Of a stretch of DNA of 64,000 nucleotides, positions 21,805 to 33,351 are shown piece by piece. The notes beneath the pieces were generated by a model. The model did no database searches, had not been told where the DNA came from, and was given only the letters and a program-made list of their open reading frames with translations. Source of the stretch: Periplaneta americana. Its lineage: Eukaryota; Arthropoda; Insecta; Blattodea; Blattidae. The stretch covers positions 118,722,726 to 118,786,725 of the forward strand of contig NC_091117.1 of assembly GCF_040183065.1 (NCBI RefSeq), written 5' to 3'. A program made the translations under genes and the position numbers. Position 1 is the first letter of the stretch, and each line of letters opens with the position of its first letter.

Positions 21805-22445
21805 GACTACCGTGACATGAGGAAACAGCGGAATTGTATTATATGTGGTGGACAAAGCCAAGGTTGTGAAGGATTTCCTCGAAGTTCTACCGTTTACCTC
21901 TCTTTATTCCATCAGACTTACACAATTCCCCTCTCATTATCATCTCCGCATCTGTCGTCCATCTTAGTGGGTGTTTCTCACGATTTGTTCAGGAATTATT
22001 AGATGACAGTGCTCGTGGCTTCTAGACTATTCATATATCTATACAAGAGGCATCGAAGTCCATCATGTTTTTTATTCCGACGGGGACGTGCCTACTCGTC
22101 TAGATCTGTGAGAATTGGTAGACCACTATAATAGTTACAGTGTAGCAACTGACAAAATTCAGCGCTTCCGCTGTTACGTCGTGCATGATGTCATTTCTTC
22201 ACACCCACAACTAATAACGCGAGGCGTGACAGAGAGATAGTCCAATTTACATTTCAAGATTAGCCTAAAATACGCTAATGTATTAGGAATAGAACATTGC
22301 TTTTACACTATCTAGAATAAACCGTACTTCACAGGATCAGAACTGTACTTATCAAGAGATTCACGACGAATAATGTTCCTCTCTAGTCTGACTGATAGGA
22401 GCACTTAGTTTCTGCTGACTTTGTAACGTTTGTCTTCCAGACAGT
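21805..22445. other. Non-coding stretch, no gene seen
   Basis: No feature recognised beyond fortuitous short frames. Confidence 0.5.
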
Positions 22446-22448
22446 GTG

Positions 22449-23025
22449 TTAAAATAAAAGCATTCAGTATTTTCAGAAGTTGTGGGATTCATCAAAATAA
22501 GAAGAAATATTTAATAATAGTAATAATTATGGGTTCTAAAATTAATATATTCCGAGGTATTAGTAGGCTACTAGTTCATCAACACCATTGGATATTCACA
22601 ATATTATTTACATTAAAAAATAAGGTCATTCAATATTCTGAAAGCTGGTGGTATTCATTAAAACAAAAAAAAAGCCTAGTAAACATGGCTCCTAAAATTA
22701 ATATCTTCCGAAATATCAGCAGACCTACTTGTTCATCAGCATCATAGGAAATGCTCAATGTGATTTTCAATCACTGTAACATATTCTTCTGCTTAAGTCT
22801 TAGGGAATCATCCTTTTGTTTACTGCATTTCCGTATGATACTGATACTATATATACAATAAGAAACAAGCAAAGAGTTGACATCAGAAGATATGATTTTC
22901 TTAGAATACCAGTTTCAAACCCCTTGTTTCGTACAAAATTTAATTTTAGGGCCCATGTTTATTAGACTTTTTCTTTTCTTGTTCTGATGAATGCTGCCAT
23001 CTTTCAAATTATTGAATTATGTTTA
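22449..23025. repeat. Diverged repeat in three copies, two direct and one inverted
   Basis: A unit beginning AAAATAAAAGCATTCAGTAT at about 22451 recurs at about 22617 (AAAATAAGGTCATTCAATAT) and, reverse-complemented, at about 22930-23025. Shared inner words include CCTAAAATTAATAT and AGTCTAATAAACATG-like strings. Likely fragments of one transposon; family unknown. Confidence 0.6.
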
Positions 23026-23029
23026 ACAC

Positions 23030-24105
23030 TCTGTATAGTTGTTTTATTTTTGTCAGTTATTTAAAGACGTTTTATCAGAATCTACCTTATTTCATGTTGA
23101 TGGAATTGATGATAGCGAGGTAATTGGCTATAGTGAGGGTCACATAAGAACAGTTTCAAACAGCAAATATTGCCCTCTTGTCAATGTTGCCAACTGTTAC
23201 CAGATATCACACGATCTTTCGTACTAAATGACTTATTTTCTTACCGTACTTTATGTTGGAAGGTTATTCTAAATAATTCAATAATTTGTAACATATTTTC
23301 TTATTCAAACTATACGAGAAAGGGATCAACATGTCAAGTATTTTGTCTGGCAATACGAAATTAATTGGTTTGACTAAACAATTGACTCACAAGATCTAAC
23401 CAAAAAATATTTAACCACATGAAATTATTAGTACTAACTCCGAAAACTTACCTGATTATAATCTTGAATTATAACCACAACGCAACATATAAAATAACTA
23501 CAGTATTATATATTAATATTAATACTGATATTAATTAATTACACTAGTCTGCGATGAAATTCCTGCCTCAAAAATCTTCATGTTTTTAGGGTATTTTAGC
23601 ATGCTGAAATCAAATTCAAAGCCAAAAAGTTCCTATCACGTACCATTTTTTTGTTATTTTAATTTTCTTATAATGTATTACGACAATTTATAGCGTAATT
23701 ATTTAAACTGTAGTACTTTAACATATGTAGGTTTAGTATGTCAGGATATAAAAACCAAATGTATTCAACATATTTTAAGGTTTTTATATTGAAAACTAAG
23801 GACACTGGATGTTTCTTAGCAGATAGGGGTGCAAGCTCATAAGGAAGTTAGGGCGAAATAACGTGCAGCCTTGTCATTATTTTTATTTGTGAAAGACAGA
23901 AATGTCAGCCACTCCTTGGTGAGAGAATGAACTCAATTCTTCTAGTTTCTCTCACATTTAATTAGTCTGCGTTTCATCTGGAAACGAAACGATATCAGTT
24001 TGAAGCTTTATTGTGGAGTAGAATGTTGAAAGTTTTTAGTTCAGTAAGAAATTATTTACCATGTTGCATCGAGGATGTCTAAATAATCCAGACCACTTTT
24101 GTTAT
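23030..24105. other. Non-coding stretch, no gene seen
   Basis: AT-rich; nothing recognised. Confidence 0.5.
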
Positions 24106-24109
24106 ATAA

Positions 24110-25545
24110 CTTATGTATGATATACACATTGCCTAATCAGAGGTGTAATATTACAGATTTTGTGAAAAAGTCATGCCATGCCTATTTCGGAATCAAACTT
24201 GGAGATTAAAGTAAGCTTGGGCACCAAACAAAGTGTGTAGAGTATGCACTGAAGATCGTCGTCATTTGATCAATTGGACAAAACCGTTGCTATCTTTTGG
24301 AGTACCTATGGTTTGGAGAGAGCAGTCGAACCATAGTAATGACTGCTACTTCTGTTCGTGTGATGTGAAGGGGTACGATTGTAAACATAAAAATCAAATC
24401 GTGTATTCAGTTGTTCGGTCAGCCATTTTACCTGTGCCTAATGTACCAATCCCTGTGCGACCAGAAAATCTTAAACAAACATCATTCTATTGGTACTGAC
24501 AACGAGAAATAGGTTCTAAATATTTTTCTCCGAAGATGATAATCTTGTATATTGCAGTAATGTGAAAGAATTTATGCTAAAACTTGGATTTCCAAACTAT
24601 GACCTAAGTGAATGGTGACTGTTCATTAATGCTTCCAAGCGAAGTTTAAAGGATTTCCTCCTTCATAACGGAAACATTTTTGGTTCAGTGCCCGTTGCCT
24701 ATTCAGTGATCCTCAAAAAATCATACACAAATTTACAACTGCTGTTATTGCGACTAGACTATAGGAATACAACTGGCAAGTTTGTGATGATTTCAAAGTT
24801 CTTACTATGTTGCTGGGTCAACAATCTGGTTTTACCAAATTTCCATGCATTCTTTGCCTGTGGGATAGTAGGGCACGAGTTGATAACTGGACTATGAAAG
24901 ACTGGCGACCTCGACAAAATTTGGAAGTCGGTTGTAAGAATATTGTGCGCCAAAGCCTTGTGAGTTCTTCTAAAGTTGTGCTGCCATCTCTCCACATCAA
25001 GCTTGGCTTAATGAAACAGCTTGTAAAAGCTTTAAATAAGGAAGGAGGCTGTTTTAAGTACATATGTGAGAAATTTCCACTACTATCTGAAGCAAATTGA
25101 AAGAAGATATATATTTAATGGTCCTGACATAAGAAAACATGTCTGGTGCAGCATTTAAAAACAGTGTGGATGAAAAGGAGAAATCAGCATGGATGTTGTT
25201 TTGTGAAGTTGCTTTAAAATTTCTTGGCAACAAGGATCCTAATTACCGAAACATTGTGGCTAACATGCTTGAAGCATACAAGGAATTTGGTTGTAACATG
25301 AGTATCAAAATTTTCTGTTTTCTCAGCTAGATTATTTCGCCGAAAATTTAGGATTTTTCAGCTAAGAGTAAGATGAACGATTTCACAAGGATCTGCAGGA
25401 GTTCGAAAGAAGGTACCAGGGACGCGGGAGCATCAGTATGTTTGCTGATTATTGTTGGATGTTAAAGCGTGAAATACCTGAAGAGAAAAATAAAAGAAAG
25501 AGGAACAGGAGCACTTTCTCAACTAAGAAGCAAGTGGTGTAATTT
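24110..25545 (+). pseudogene. Family X copy 2: uncharacterised mobile gene, decayed
   Basis: Plus-strand relative of 12560-14285 with the same order of blocks. These are: CHAYFGIKLGD (about 24173), APNKVCRVCTED (about 24215), FGVPMVWREQ then CYFCSCDVKGY (about 24340), PVPNVPIPVRPENL (about 24435), LFINASKRSLKDFLLHN (about 24630), CDDFKVLTMLLGQQ then FPCILCLWD (about 24800-24870), LHIKLGLMKQLVKALNK (about 24995), KSAWMLFCEVALKFLGN (about 25180), LEAYKEFGCNMS (about 25270), DERFHKDLQEFERRYQG (about 25380), and a C-terminal ADYCWMLKREIPEE (about 25450). Numerous frameshifts and stops break it, at different sites from copy 1, so the copies decayed independently. This copy keeps the C-terminus lost in copy 1. 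Function is unknown. Confidence 0.75.
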
Positions 25546-26227
25546 TTTGTGTGATATATTGTGCTAATTTATCCAATAGTGAAGTAAACAAGACAAAACA
25601 AATCAAAAACACTCTAGTGACATGTATGAACAACCATACACATAATTTCAGCAAGTTGTGTCTTTTAAACATTGTTTTTGAATTTGAAATAAAAAAGTGA
25701 AATGAAAAAGTTTGTGATGAAATTCACGTAATTAAAAATACATTTAAAGTGATTTTGCAAACAAACCCGACGTGATAGAAGCAAACGGATTGAAAATTCG
25801 GATTCAGCATATCGACATTATATAAAATCACATTACTTAGTTTAGGCAACAAACATAATGTTGAAATTCGCAGGCTAGTGTTATTAGTATGTTCAAATTT
25901 CATTAGCTTCCAGTAACAGGCTGAGAAATCTAGTATAATTTCAATTTCATGAAACTCCAGTACCGACATATATTATTGATATTTGTCTTAGCTGCCAACA
26001 TACCAGTTACAAAATCACTATCATTTGTAGTATTTGTCAGTATCGAAATTCGAAACGAAGTTGACAAAAGAAAATTGAACCTGCAAACTAGAAAATCACC
26101 ACAATCCACTAGCATATGTAGTAATGGGGGAAAAATGGTTACGTTTCACCCTTAGGATATGAAGTAAGCTGACCCGGACTATATTATCAGGTTGAAGATT
26201 CGCCATAAGCATGATTACTGACATTCG
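25546..26227. other. Non-coding stretch, no gene seen
   Basis: AT-rich; no coding signal and no recognisable terminal repeats of family X. Confidence 0.45.
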
Positions 26228-26352
26228 CCATAAAATTGGAGAAAACCTCCGAAAAAACCCAATCAAGTAATCAGCTCAAACAGGTATCGAATCCATGCTC
26301 AAGCGAATTTGCGGATGAGTATTCAAACGCTCTACCGCCTGAGATACATTGG
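26228..26352 (-). mobile_element. SINE family 1, partial copy
   Basis: Reverse complement of the head and early body of the SINE at 3396: CCCAATCAAGTAATCAGCTC matches its TGATTACCTGATTGGG body, and CGCTCTACCGCCTGAG lies at the tRNA-like head. The 3' domain is absent. Confidence 0.75.
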
Positions 26353-27834
26353 TGGCTCAAAGTTATGGTATACGTATTTAATGCTTGGAAATATTGCTTG
26401 GTTTCGCGGATGATGGATCAGACTTAGCCGAGTAGCAAACAACTCATTCCAGCACGAGTGCACGAAATGTGTAGGCCTACTTAGGCTGAGTGCTTAGGGA
26501 TGCTCTATATTCCATCTAATAAGCATTTCTATACCTTTAAACAGTTATGTAGGCCTACTGTATCTCTTCGTAACTGGGGCGGAATTCTCCTCTAGTCTAT
26601 TTCGTTCTTCTCCTTCACCATCATCATCATCATCATCTTTATCAGTGCCTGAATTTCAATGCCTCAGGTATTATAAAAACAAATGACTGGGGGACTTTGG
26701 TTCCAAGATGAAGTTCAATAACGTTAAATATTGCATTTTGTGTTAAACAACTTTACTCTGGCAATGAAATTTTATTGTTTATTAAATACAGAGATTGTTG
26801 TTAATCTGAAAATGATACATTAAAGTGAAAACAATAGGACAAATGTACAAAAGTTAACAATCAAACCAACAAACAAAACAATGTAACAGATAGAGAAAAT
26901 GAAAGACAGATCAGGTTCTTCTTTTCTCTTTCTTTTCAGAATCGTCTGCGTACGTGATAAACTACTTAGCCGTTCTTGAGGGAACGTAGGCTAACCAGGG
27001 TATATCACGAGCAGGTGAGTTTACCACTGTACCCCTGACATTAACATTAACGTTTATATTGACGTAAGTATTCTGCGTTAGTCTTTCTTCGTTTTGGTAC
27101 ATTATTACTAAATGGGGAATAATCTTTCTCCTCATGTTTTCTTTTCCTATAAAGCCTCATATTATTCTTTGCGGTACGTTTATCTGTGTGTGATATTGCA
27201 CGCTTGCAGTTGTTAAGGTTATTGAGTCATGTTTTCAGCACAGGTAGGGACTATTGACTTGTGAGTTATTGTCATTTAACTACGATACTCGCAGTTTGAC
27301 TTACATTCTGTGTGCAGCGCATGCTCGTATATTCACATTATTCAACGTTAAAATATTTTAAAACATTAGTTTATAATATACACGAATAAACTACCAAAAA
27401 TGGAATTACTTCTTTCTTAATTTAGTAGTGAAGATTTAGGTAATAAACAAAAAATCTGAGGCTTAGTGGTTGATGCGGGAATAAATTTAATAAAATATAT
27501 TTTTATTGATATCCTGGTCTGTACATATTCATGTATTTCACGACCGATGTGATGTTGAACGGTGAACCACTTTCCACCTGCATTTTAGTTCACTTTATTT
27601 CAAAATATTTTGTTAACTGAAAGGAAAATATCATCGCCTTATTTAGAAATAATTATTTTTAACTGACCTACTTTCGATTGGTTGATTCTTTCATTTCTAT
27701 TTTTCTAATTTATTTACTAATAGTCTTTATGAAACGCGAATGTGTACAACATTTATTTATTTGGTCTGTAGATCTGGCTCAGGATCTCGCAGGATCACGG
27801 TGATTGTGAAGTATTGGTGGAATGATGATGATAG
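26353..27834. other. Non-coding stretch, no gene seen
   Basis: Contains TAGGCCTA at 26472 and 26550, and a short (CAT)n run near 26620. No gene recognised. Confidence 0.5.
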
Positions 27835-28035
27835 TGAGGGAAACGGGAGAATCCCGAGAGAACTCCCGCGCCGGCTTTCTCCACCGCAAATTACTTCGTG
27901 TTCTGAAAGGGGATCGAATTTGGGTGGAAAAGTTTTGAAAAGATTCACCAATTCAATAAACCCAAGTGGGATTCGAATACACCCCCGAGCGCTACCTCGG
28001 ATCACGAGTACAGCTCTCTACTCTTGAAATACATT
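27835..28035 (-). mobile_element. tRNA-derived SINE (family 3), decayed
   Basis: On the minus strand a B box (GTATTCGAATCCC) lies near 27970 and an A-box-like head (CCGAGGTAGCGC) near 27990-28000. Body sequence follows toward lower coordinates, including CTCTCGGGATTCTCCCGTTT, which resembles the body of the SINEs at 55.4-55.9 kb. Ends are approximate. Confidence 0.6.
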
Positions 28036-29565
28036 GGTTACTGATATATCAGTTTTGCACACTACATACTGCGGAACCTCGTGGACATGGATAAATAAAG
28101 GTGCACTTCAAAATACTAATTAAAACATAACTCGATGCCATAGAAGACTTCTAACAACTAAAATCCTATATTCCACTAAATATAAACATTGATTTGCAAA
28201 TAAGTCCTTCATAACTTCAGAAGGATTAGCTTTAGACAAGCTAAATATACCTGGATTGAAAACACACGAATAAATCAAGTACGTACTTCACAAATTGAAA
28301 CTATATGTCAGTGTACAGCCGAAAAGTTTCAGCATCTGCCCTCTTACATTCCACTGAACATGCACGTCGATTTACATACAGGCTCTAGTTGCCTCAAAAG
28401 CAATAGCTATCCCATTACACTTCAGTCTCTTGCAGCTTAGTTTGAGTGACACAAAAATGCGGATTTTAGAACGAGACATGTAAACAAAGTAAACATGTCA
28501 TTTGAAATCTACACTGTATACACTTTGCAGTATTTCCAGTCCGAAATCTCTTTGGTGAGCTTTTATATCTGAGTATTCACGCTTCTATTGAACAATTTAA
28601 TTTACTTCATTGGCTGAGTTTAAAAATTTACTTTAAAATTATTGAATCTTCCATAAAGTAGATAGAAGCTATAATTATAAAATAATTGATTAATAAAAAT
28701 AAAATGTATTAACAAAAGTAAATTACAGCATTCAGACTATTCAGAATTTCAAGGAAAACTTTTCACAGTAAAGGAAATTATTAACTATAGCGATTTAATG
28801 TGTATTCATATGAGTGACGGAAAATACGTAAAAGATGCATGAGTTAAGAAGTAGAACCTAAGATTTAAAAATGTACTTGCAATTCACAGTTAGGAAAAAA
28901 TGATCTAAAATAAATTTTATGAAAATTACTCAATTATCTATCAAATATGTATTTAACACAAATAATGTAGGGAGGCCTATGTACGAGTAGTATCTGTTTC
29001 ACATGGAAGACAGATACCATGTCATTAAAATCTGATCTCTGATGATAATAATATGACAATATATTTATTCGAACAAAACATGCAAATACCACAACAGTGT
29101 CACAGAACATTCAATTATTATTGGTTTTAAATTGGTTGAGCAAAATTACGTATTATTTTAAGAGAGAGGAAAATAATAACATGTTCTATTCTCAAAATAT
29201 TTGTTCAGATGTTTCGACATCTCTTCTTGTGTTGAATTTTTACAATTATTCAGAAGTCAAGAATCGACGAAATTTCGTTACACCGAGGCTTCATGAAAAT
29301 GAAAGCAATACTAGTAAAATTATTTTATTAATAGATTAGCTTCATAGTTGCAATTATTTGTATTTTCTTTGACTTAGTTACTATTTAAATGTAATCAATC
29401 AAAGACATTTGTGGTAATTTCACTGAGAGTTATTGCCTTTGTTAAGCTAATTGGTGTTATTTACTGTTATAATGAATCAAATAGAGAATTCATTAACGTC
29501 TTCAGAAGATTTAGAACTCAATATATTTAGAGACTTGAGCCCTATAATTTATCTTCAATCCGCCT
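28036..29565. other. Non-coding stretch, no gene seen
   Basis: AT-rich; no gene or clear transposon. A weak direct repeat (ATTCCACTAAAT and ATTCCACTGAAC, about 190 bp apart) may be an old element. Confidence 0.45.
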
Positions 29566-29569
29566 CTAT

Positions 29570-29651
29570 AGTTATCGAAATTGTACTTCCTAACCCAAAG
29601 GTCCGTGGTTCAATTCCCGGTGTGGACGGATATATATATATATATATATAT
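29570..29651 (+). repeat. tRNA-like 3' half followed by (TA)n
   Basis: AAGGTCCGTGGTTCAATTCC and CGGTGTGGACGGA form a T arm with B box and part of an acceptor, followed by about 21 bases of TA. The 5' half is not recognisable, so a pseudo-tRNA or SINE remnant is more likely than a gene. Confidence 0.45.
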
Positions 29652-29827
29652 GTTTTATCGGTACCTTAATTCCACGGAACTGGATAATTGTCCATTCTCT
29701 TCTACTTATCCTATGACGTCTCCGATGTGATCCTGCATCGTACTGGCAACACAATCTGGGAAGACAGCAATGTGAGAGTGTTTAGTTTTGGTATAAGGAC
29801 AGGCCTAAATTTCTAAAAGCGGCTAAA

Positions 29828-29828
<1 letters not shown>

Positions 29829-29883
<55 letters not shown>

Positions 29884-29903
29884 GTAATAAGAGTAATAAT
29901 AAT
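29829..29903. repeat. (AAT)n microsatellite beside LINE copy 3
   Basis: AAT units with two interruptions, ending directly at the 3' end of the LINE. Confidence 0.96.
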
Positions 29904-31321
29904 ACTTACTTACTTACTGGCTTTTAAGGAACCCGGAGGTTCATTGCCGCCCTCACATAAGCCTGCCATTGGTCCCTATCCTCAGCAAGATTAATCCATT
30001 CTCTATCATCATATCCCACCTCCCTCAAATCCATTTTAATATTATCTTCCCATCTACGTCTCGGCCTCCCTGAAGGTCTTTTTCCCTCTGGCCTCCCAAC
30101 TAACACATATGCATTTCTGGATTCGCCCATACATGCTACATTCCCTGTCCAACTCAAACGTCTGGATTTAATGTTCCTAATTATGTCAGATGAAGAACAC
30201 AATGCATGCAGTTCTGTGTTGTGTAACTTGCTCCATTCTCCTGTAACTTCATCCCTCTTAGCCCCAAATATTTTCCTAAGCACCTTATTCTCAAACACCC
30301 TTAACCTATGTTCCTCTCTCAAAGTGAGAGTCCAAGTTTCACAAACATAAAGAACAACCGGTAATGTAACTGTTTTATAAATTCTATCTTTCACATTTTT
30401 TTGACAGCAGACTGGATGATGAAACCTTCTCAACCGAATAATAACAAGCGTTTCCCTTATTTATTCTGCGTTTAATTTCCTCCCGAGTAACAATTATATT
30501 TGTTACTGTTGCTCCAAGGTATTTGAAATTCTCCACCTCTTCAAAAGATAAATTTCCAATTTTTATATTTCCATTTCGTACAATATTCTCGTCACGAGAC
30601 ATAATCATATACTTTGTCTTTTCGGGATTTACTTCCAAACCTATCTCTTTAATTGCTTCCAGTAAAATTCCCGTGTTTTCCCTAATCGTTTGTAGATTTT
30701 CTCCTAACATATTCACGTCATCCGCATAGACAAGCAGCTGATGTAACCCGTTCAATTCCAAACCCTCTCTGTTATCCTGGACTTTCCTAATGGCATACTC
30801 TAGAGCAAAGTTAAAAAGTAAAGGTGATAGTGCATCTCCTTGCTTTATCCCACAGTGAATTGGAAACGTATCTGACAGAAACTGACTTATACGAACTCTG
30901 CAGTACGCTTCACTGAGACACATTTTAATTAACCGAACTAGTTTCTTGGGAATACCAAATTCAATAAGAATATCATATGAAACTTCTCTCTTAACCGAGT
31001 CATATGTCTTTTTGAAATCTATGAATAACTGATGTACTGTACGTTTATACTCCCATGTTTTCTCCATTATCTGTCGAATGCAAAATATCCGATCAATAGT
31101 TGATCTATTACGCCTAAAACCACACTGATGATACCCAATAATTTCATCTACATATGGAGTTAATCTTCTCAAAAGAATATTCGACAAAATTTTGTACGAC
31201 GTCAACAAAAGTGATATTCCTCGAAAGTTACTACAGTCAGTCTTGTCCCCCTTCTTAAAGATAGGTTCGATTATGGACTCCTTCCATTGTTCTGGTACAG
31301 TTTCCTTTTCCCAAATAGCAA

Positions 31322-31332
<11 letters not shown>
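29892..31332 (-). mobile_element. RTE-type LINE copy 3, 5'-truncated, inserted in an AAT repeat
   Basis: The body is 29904 to about 31320 on the minus strand, with a triple ACTT tail at its 3' end. AGTAATAATAAT occurs at 29892-29903 and 31321-31332 and is a candidate 12-bp target duplication, though it lies in simple repeat. The 5' junction shares CAAGT with the intact element, a few bases of microhomology. Truncation is at the point equivalent to about 45155 in copy 4. Confidence 0.88.
29924..31315 (-). pseudogene. LINE reverse transcriptase remnant, one frameshift
   Basis: Two frames (30384-31208 and 29924-30433) cover most of the RT and the C-terminal tail. Motifs seen are [57 protein letters not shown], and [16 protein letters not shown] frameshift falls at about 30390-30430, near the KNVK/KCER position. 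Residues differ from copies 1 and 4 at many sites, so it is an older or distinct sublineage. Confidence 0.9.
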
Positions 31333-31379
<47 letters not shown>

Positions 31380-31404
31380 GAAGAAGAAGAAGAAGAAGAA
31401 GAAG
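31322..31404. repeat. Compound (AAT)n-(AAG)n microsatellite
   Basis: AAT units to about 31378, then AAG units to 31404. It abuts the truncated 5' end of LINE copy 3. Confidence 0.97.
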
Positions 31405-31537
31405 AATGTGAAATATGTTTCTTCATTCCAGAATGCTGTAGCATTTATGAAACATTAACAAATCGTTATCGTGATAAATAAAGATAATTCTGGTCTACCA
31501 TTATCCCCGTGACATTATGTAGGCTAACCAGCGGTAA

Positions 31538-32587
31538 TCTATGCTAATAATAAACCTGTAACCGAAATTTTTCTGGTAATTTTCGCTTTTCCAAAACTAA
31601 TTGGTGTTAACATGTATAATTAATCATCCTGAAACCGAAAATCGCTTTCTTGAAATTTTTGTTTGTATGTCTGTCTGTCTGCCTATCTGTCTGTTTGGAT
31701 GTTTGTTACATTTTTCACGCGATAATGGCTGAACGGATTTCGATGAAAATTGGAATATAAATTAATTTCGTTGTAACTTAGATTTTAGGCTATATGCCTT
31801 TCAAAATACTTTATTTCAAAAGGGGGTTATAAGGAGGCCTGAATTAAATAAATCGAAATATCTCGCTTATTACTCATTTTTTTGACAAATGTTACACAAC
31901 AAAAGTTTCTTTAAAAACGATTTCCGATAACGTTTATTCTATGCAAAATGTTGATAGGACCGATATTACTATGATGTACCGAAATACATATTATTTCCGT
32001 GCAGGAATTCTGCATTACCATATGGCGAGATTTATATGTTGTAAAATAACAATGTCTTTTATATCATGACCAGGTCCAATTAATATACGATTAATATACG
32101 ATCCGACCATCAGATTCGAGAGGCATCAGAATCAACCTAAGGAGGTTAATCTAGAGAAAAGAAGAATTTATGAACCCACTATCACTTATTACAAAACATC
32201 ATATAAACTCAGGTATATAGAAGTCATCGGATTAATAGTGGGCGTTAGAGGGGCCATAACAAAACAATTCGTGTCATTCTGCCATAAATTTGGAGTCCCA
32301 ACAACAACAATTAAGGAAATTTACATTATAGCTGTGAAGGGTTCTCTGCAGATTTTATGGCGACATTTGTATTTCAATTCAAATTATAGTTGAATTTCCT
32401 CAGTCTATTTTCTTATATGTATTTTTATAAATTTTCATTATGTGAAATATTATCGACTGCAAATTTTAGTTTCTTGTAAACAAATTTCATGTAAGACATT
32501 TTTAATGTCATTTTAAATGTTACTGTTTAACATTCTTTGTTTTTGGCAACCTTACCAAGTTAAGGAAGATTGAATTATTATTATTAA
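31538..32587 (+). mobile_element. Helitron-like element P, left part
   Basis: Begins AATCTATGCTAATAATAAAC, followed by a (GTCT)n run near 31665-31700 and a conserved block CGATAATGGCTGAACGGATT at about 31721. An inverted, closely similar block occurs at 35500-35975. The element seems to resume at 35976-36271 and end GCGAAGCTCGCGGGTACGGC. An AT-rich start, an internal mobile microsatellite and a GC-rich hairpin just before the 3' end resemble Helitron-like (Helentron/MINE-type) non-autonomous elements. This classification is inference. The region 31968-32026 also holds a tail fragment of the 382-bp tRNA-like unit. Confidence 0.5.
32070..32393 (+). pseudogene. LINE polyprotein C-terminal fragment, no start codon
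   Basis: A continuous frame of 107 codons opens after a TGA at 32067-32069 and ends at TGA 32391-32393 with no ATG at its head. It reads DPTIRFE, then QPKEVNLEKRRIYEPTI, KLRYIEVIGLIVGVRGAIT, FCHKFGVPTTTIKEI and GSLQILWRHLY. This resembles the conserved C-terminal region of some insect LINE reverse transcriptase proteins, with the GLIVGxRG and GSLxIL strings; the clade is uncertain. It differs from the RTE and CR1/Jockey families elsewhere here, so a third LINE family is represented. Confidence 0.5.
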
Positions 32588-32648
32588 TAGCCGTACCCGT
32601 GCGCTTCGCTGCACTTGTTAGAAATAAATATAAAGTAATTACATAATT

Positions 32649-32924
32649 AAAATAGGACATCTGGTCCAGCGAACATTCGTGTTTGATAGAAAGATAAATC
32701 GTTCAATATGTTACTTAATTTAAATTATATTTAAATAATTAAAATGTGATCATTTTGGTCCAGAGACCACTCATTTGGTGCAAAGATAATTCCTTTAACA
32801 TGTTTCTTAATTGTTATTACGTGCAAATGATTAAAATATGATCATTTGGTTCAGAGAACATCCGTTTTTGGTGCAAGGATAATTCGTTTAACATTTTTCT
32901 AAATTAGTCTTGAATGCATCCTTT
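32649..32924. repeat. Three tandem 92-bp repeats near the 3' end of element M
   Basis: Units start at 32649, 32741 and 32833 (AAAATAGGACATCTGGTCC, AAAATGTGATCATTTTGGTC, AAAATATGATCATTTGGTTC). They share GAACATYCGT-like and AAAGATAATTCGTTTAACAT words. Divergence between units is moderate. Confidence 0.8.
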
Positions 32925-33242
32925 AATAAATTACTCCAAATTAATAGAGTTGATGGTGTACGAAGATAATTTTTATGTTAACCTTACTGTGCATCTTTTC
33001 TTTTTGTTAAGTTTATTTTATTCACGCCTTAACATCTGTGGACATGTCGCGTGTCTAGAATGTGTGGGTATATGAGTAGGCCGTTTTTACTCTTGTTGAG
33101 TTCAAGTTTCTATTGTGTGTTGTAGATGGCTTGTGTTCATGTAACTGAATATAGATTTTGATTAATGATTTCGGTATTGGTAATTGAGGCGGTGATGAAT
33201 CATGCATGTATCTTTCCAATCCAGCATTTGTCTTTATGACTA

Positions 33243-33351
33243 AGGGAAATCATGAAAAATCCCAGTCAGATTGGTCGGCCACGGGGTTTGTACTCGGGAC
33301 CTCCCGAATGCGTGTCTCAAACGCTACCGTCTGAATCAACTCGCTCGGTTG
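33243..33351 (-). mobile_element. tRNA-derived SINE fragment at mariner border
   Basis: On the minus strand CGAGCGAGTTGATTCAGACG is an A-box-type head, and GGTCCCGAGTACAAACCCCG a B-box region. Body sequence GACTGGGATTTTTCATGATT follows. The 5' end abuts the mariner insertion at 33352. Confidence 0.62.
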
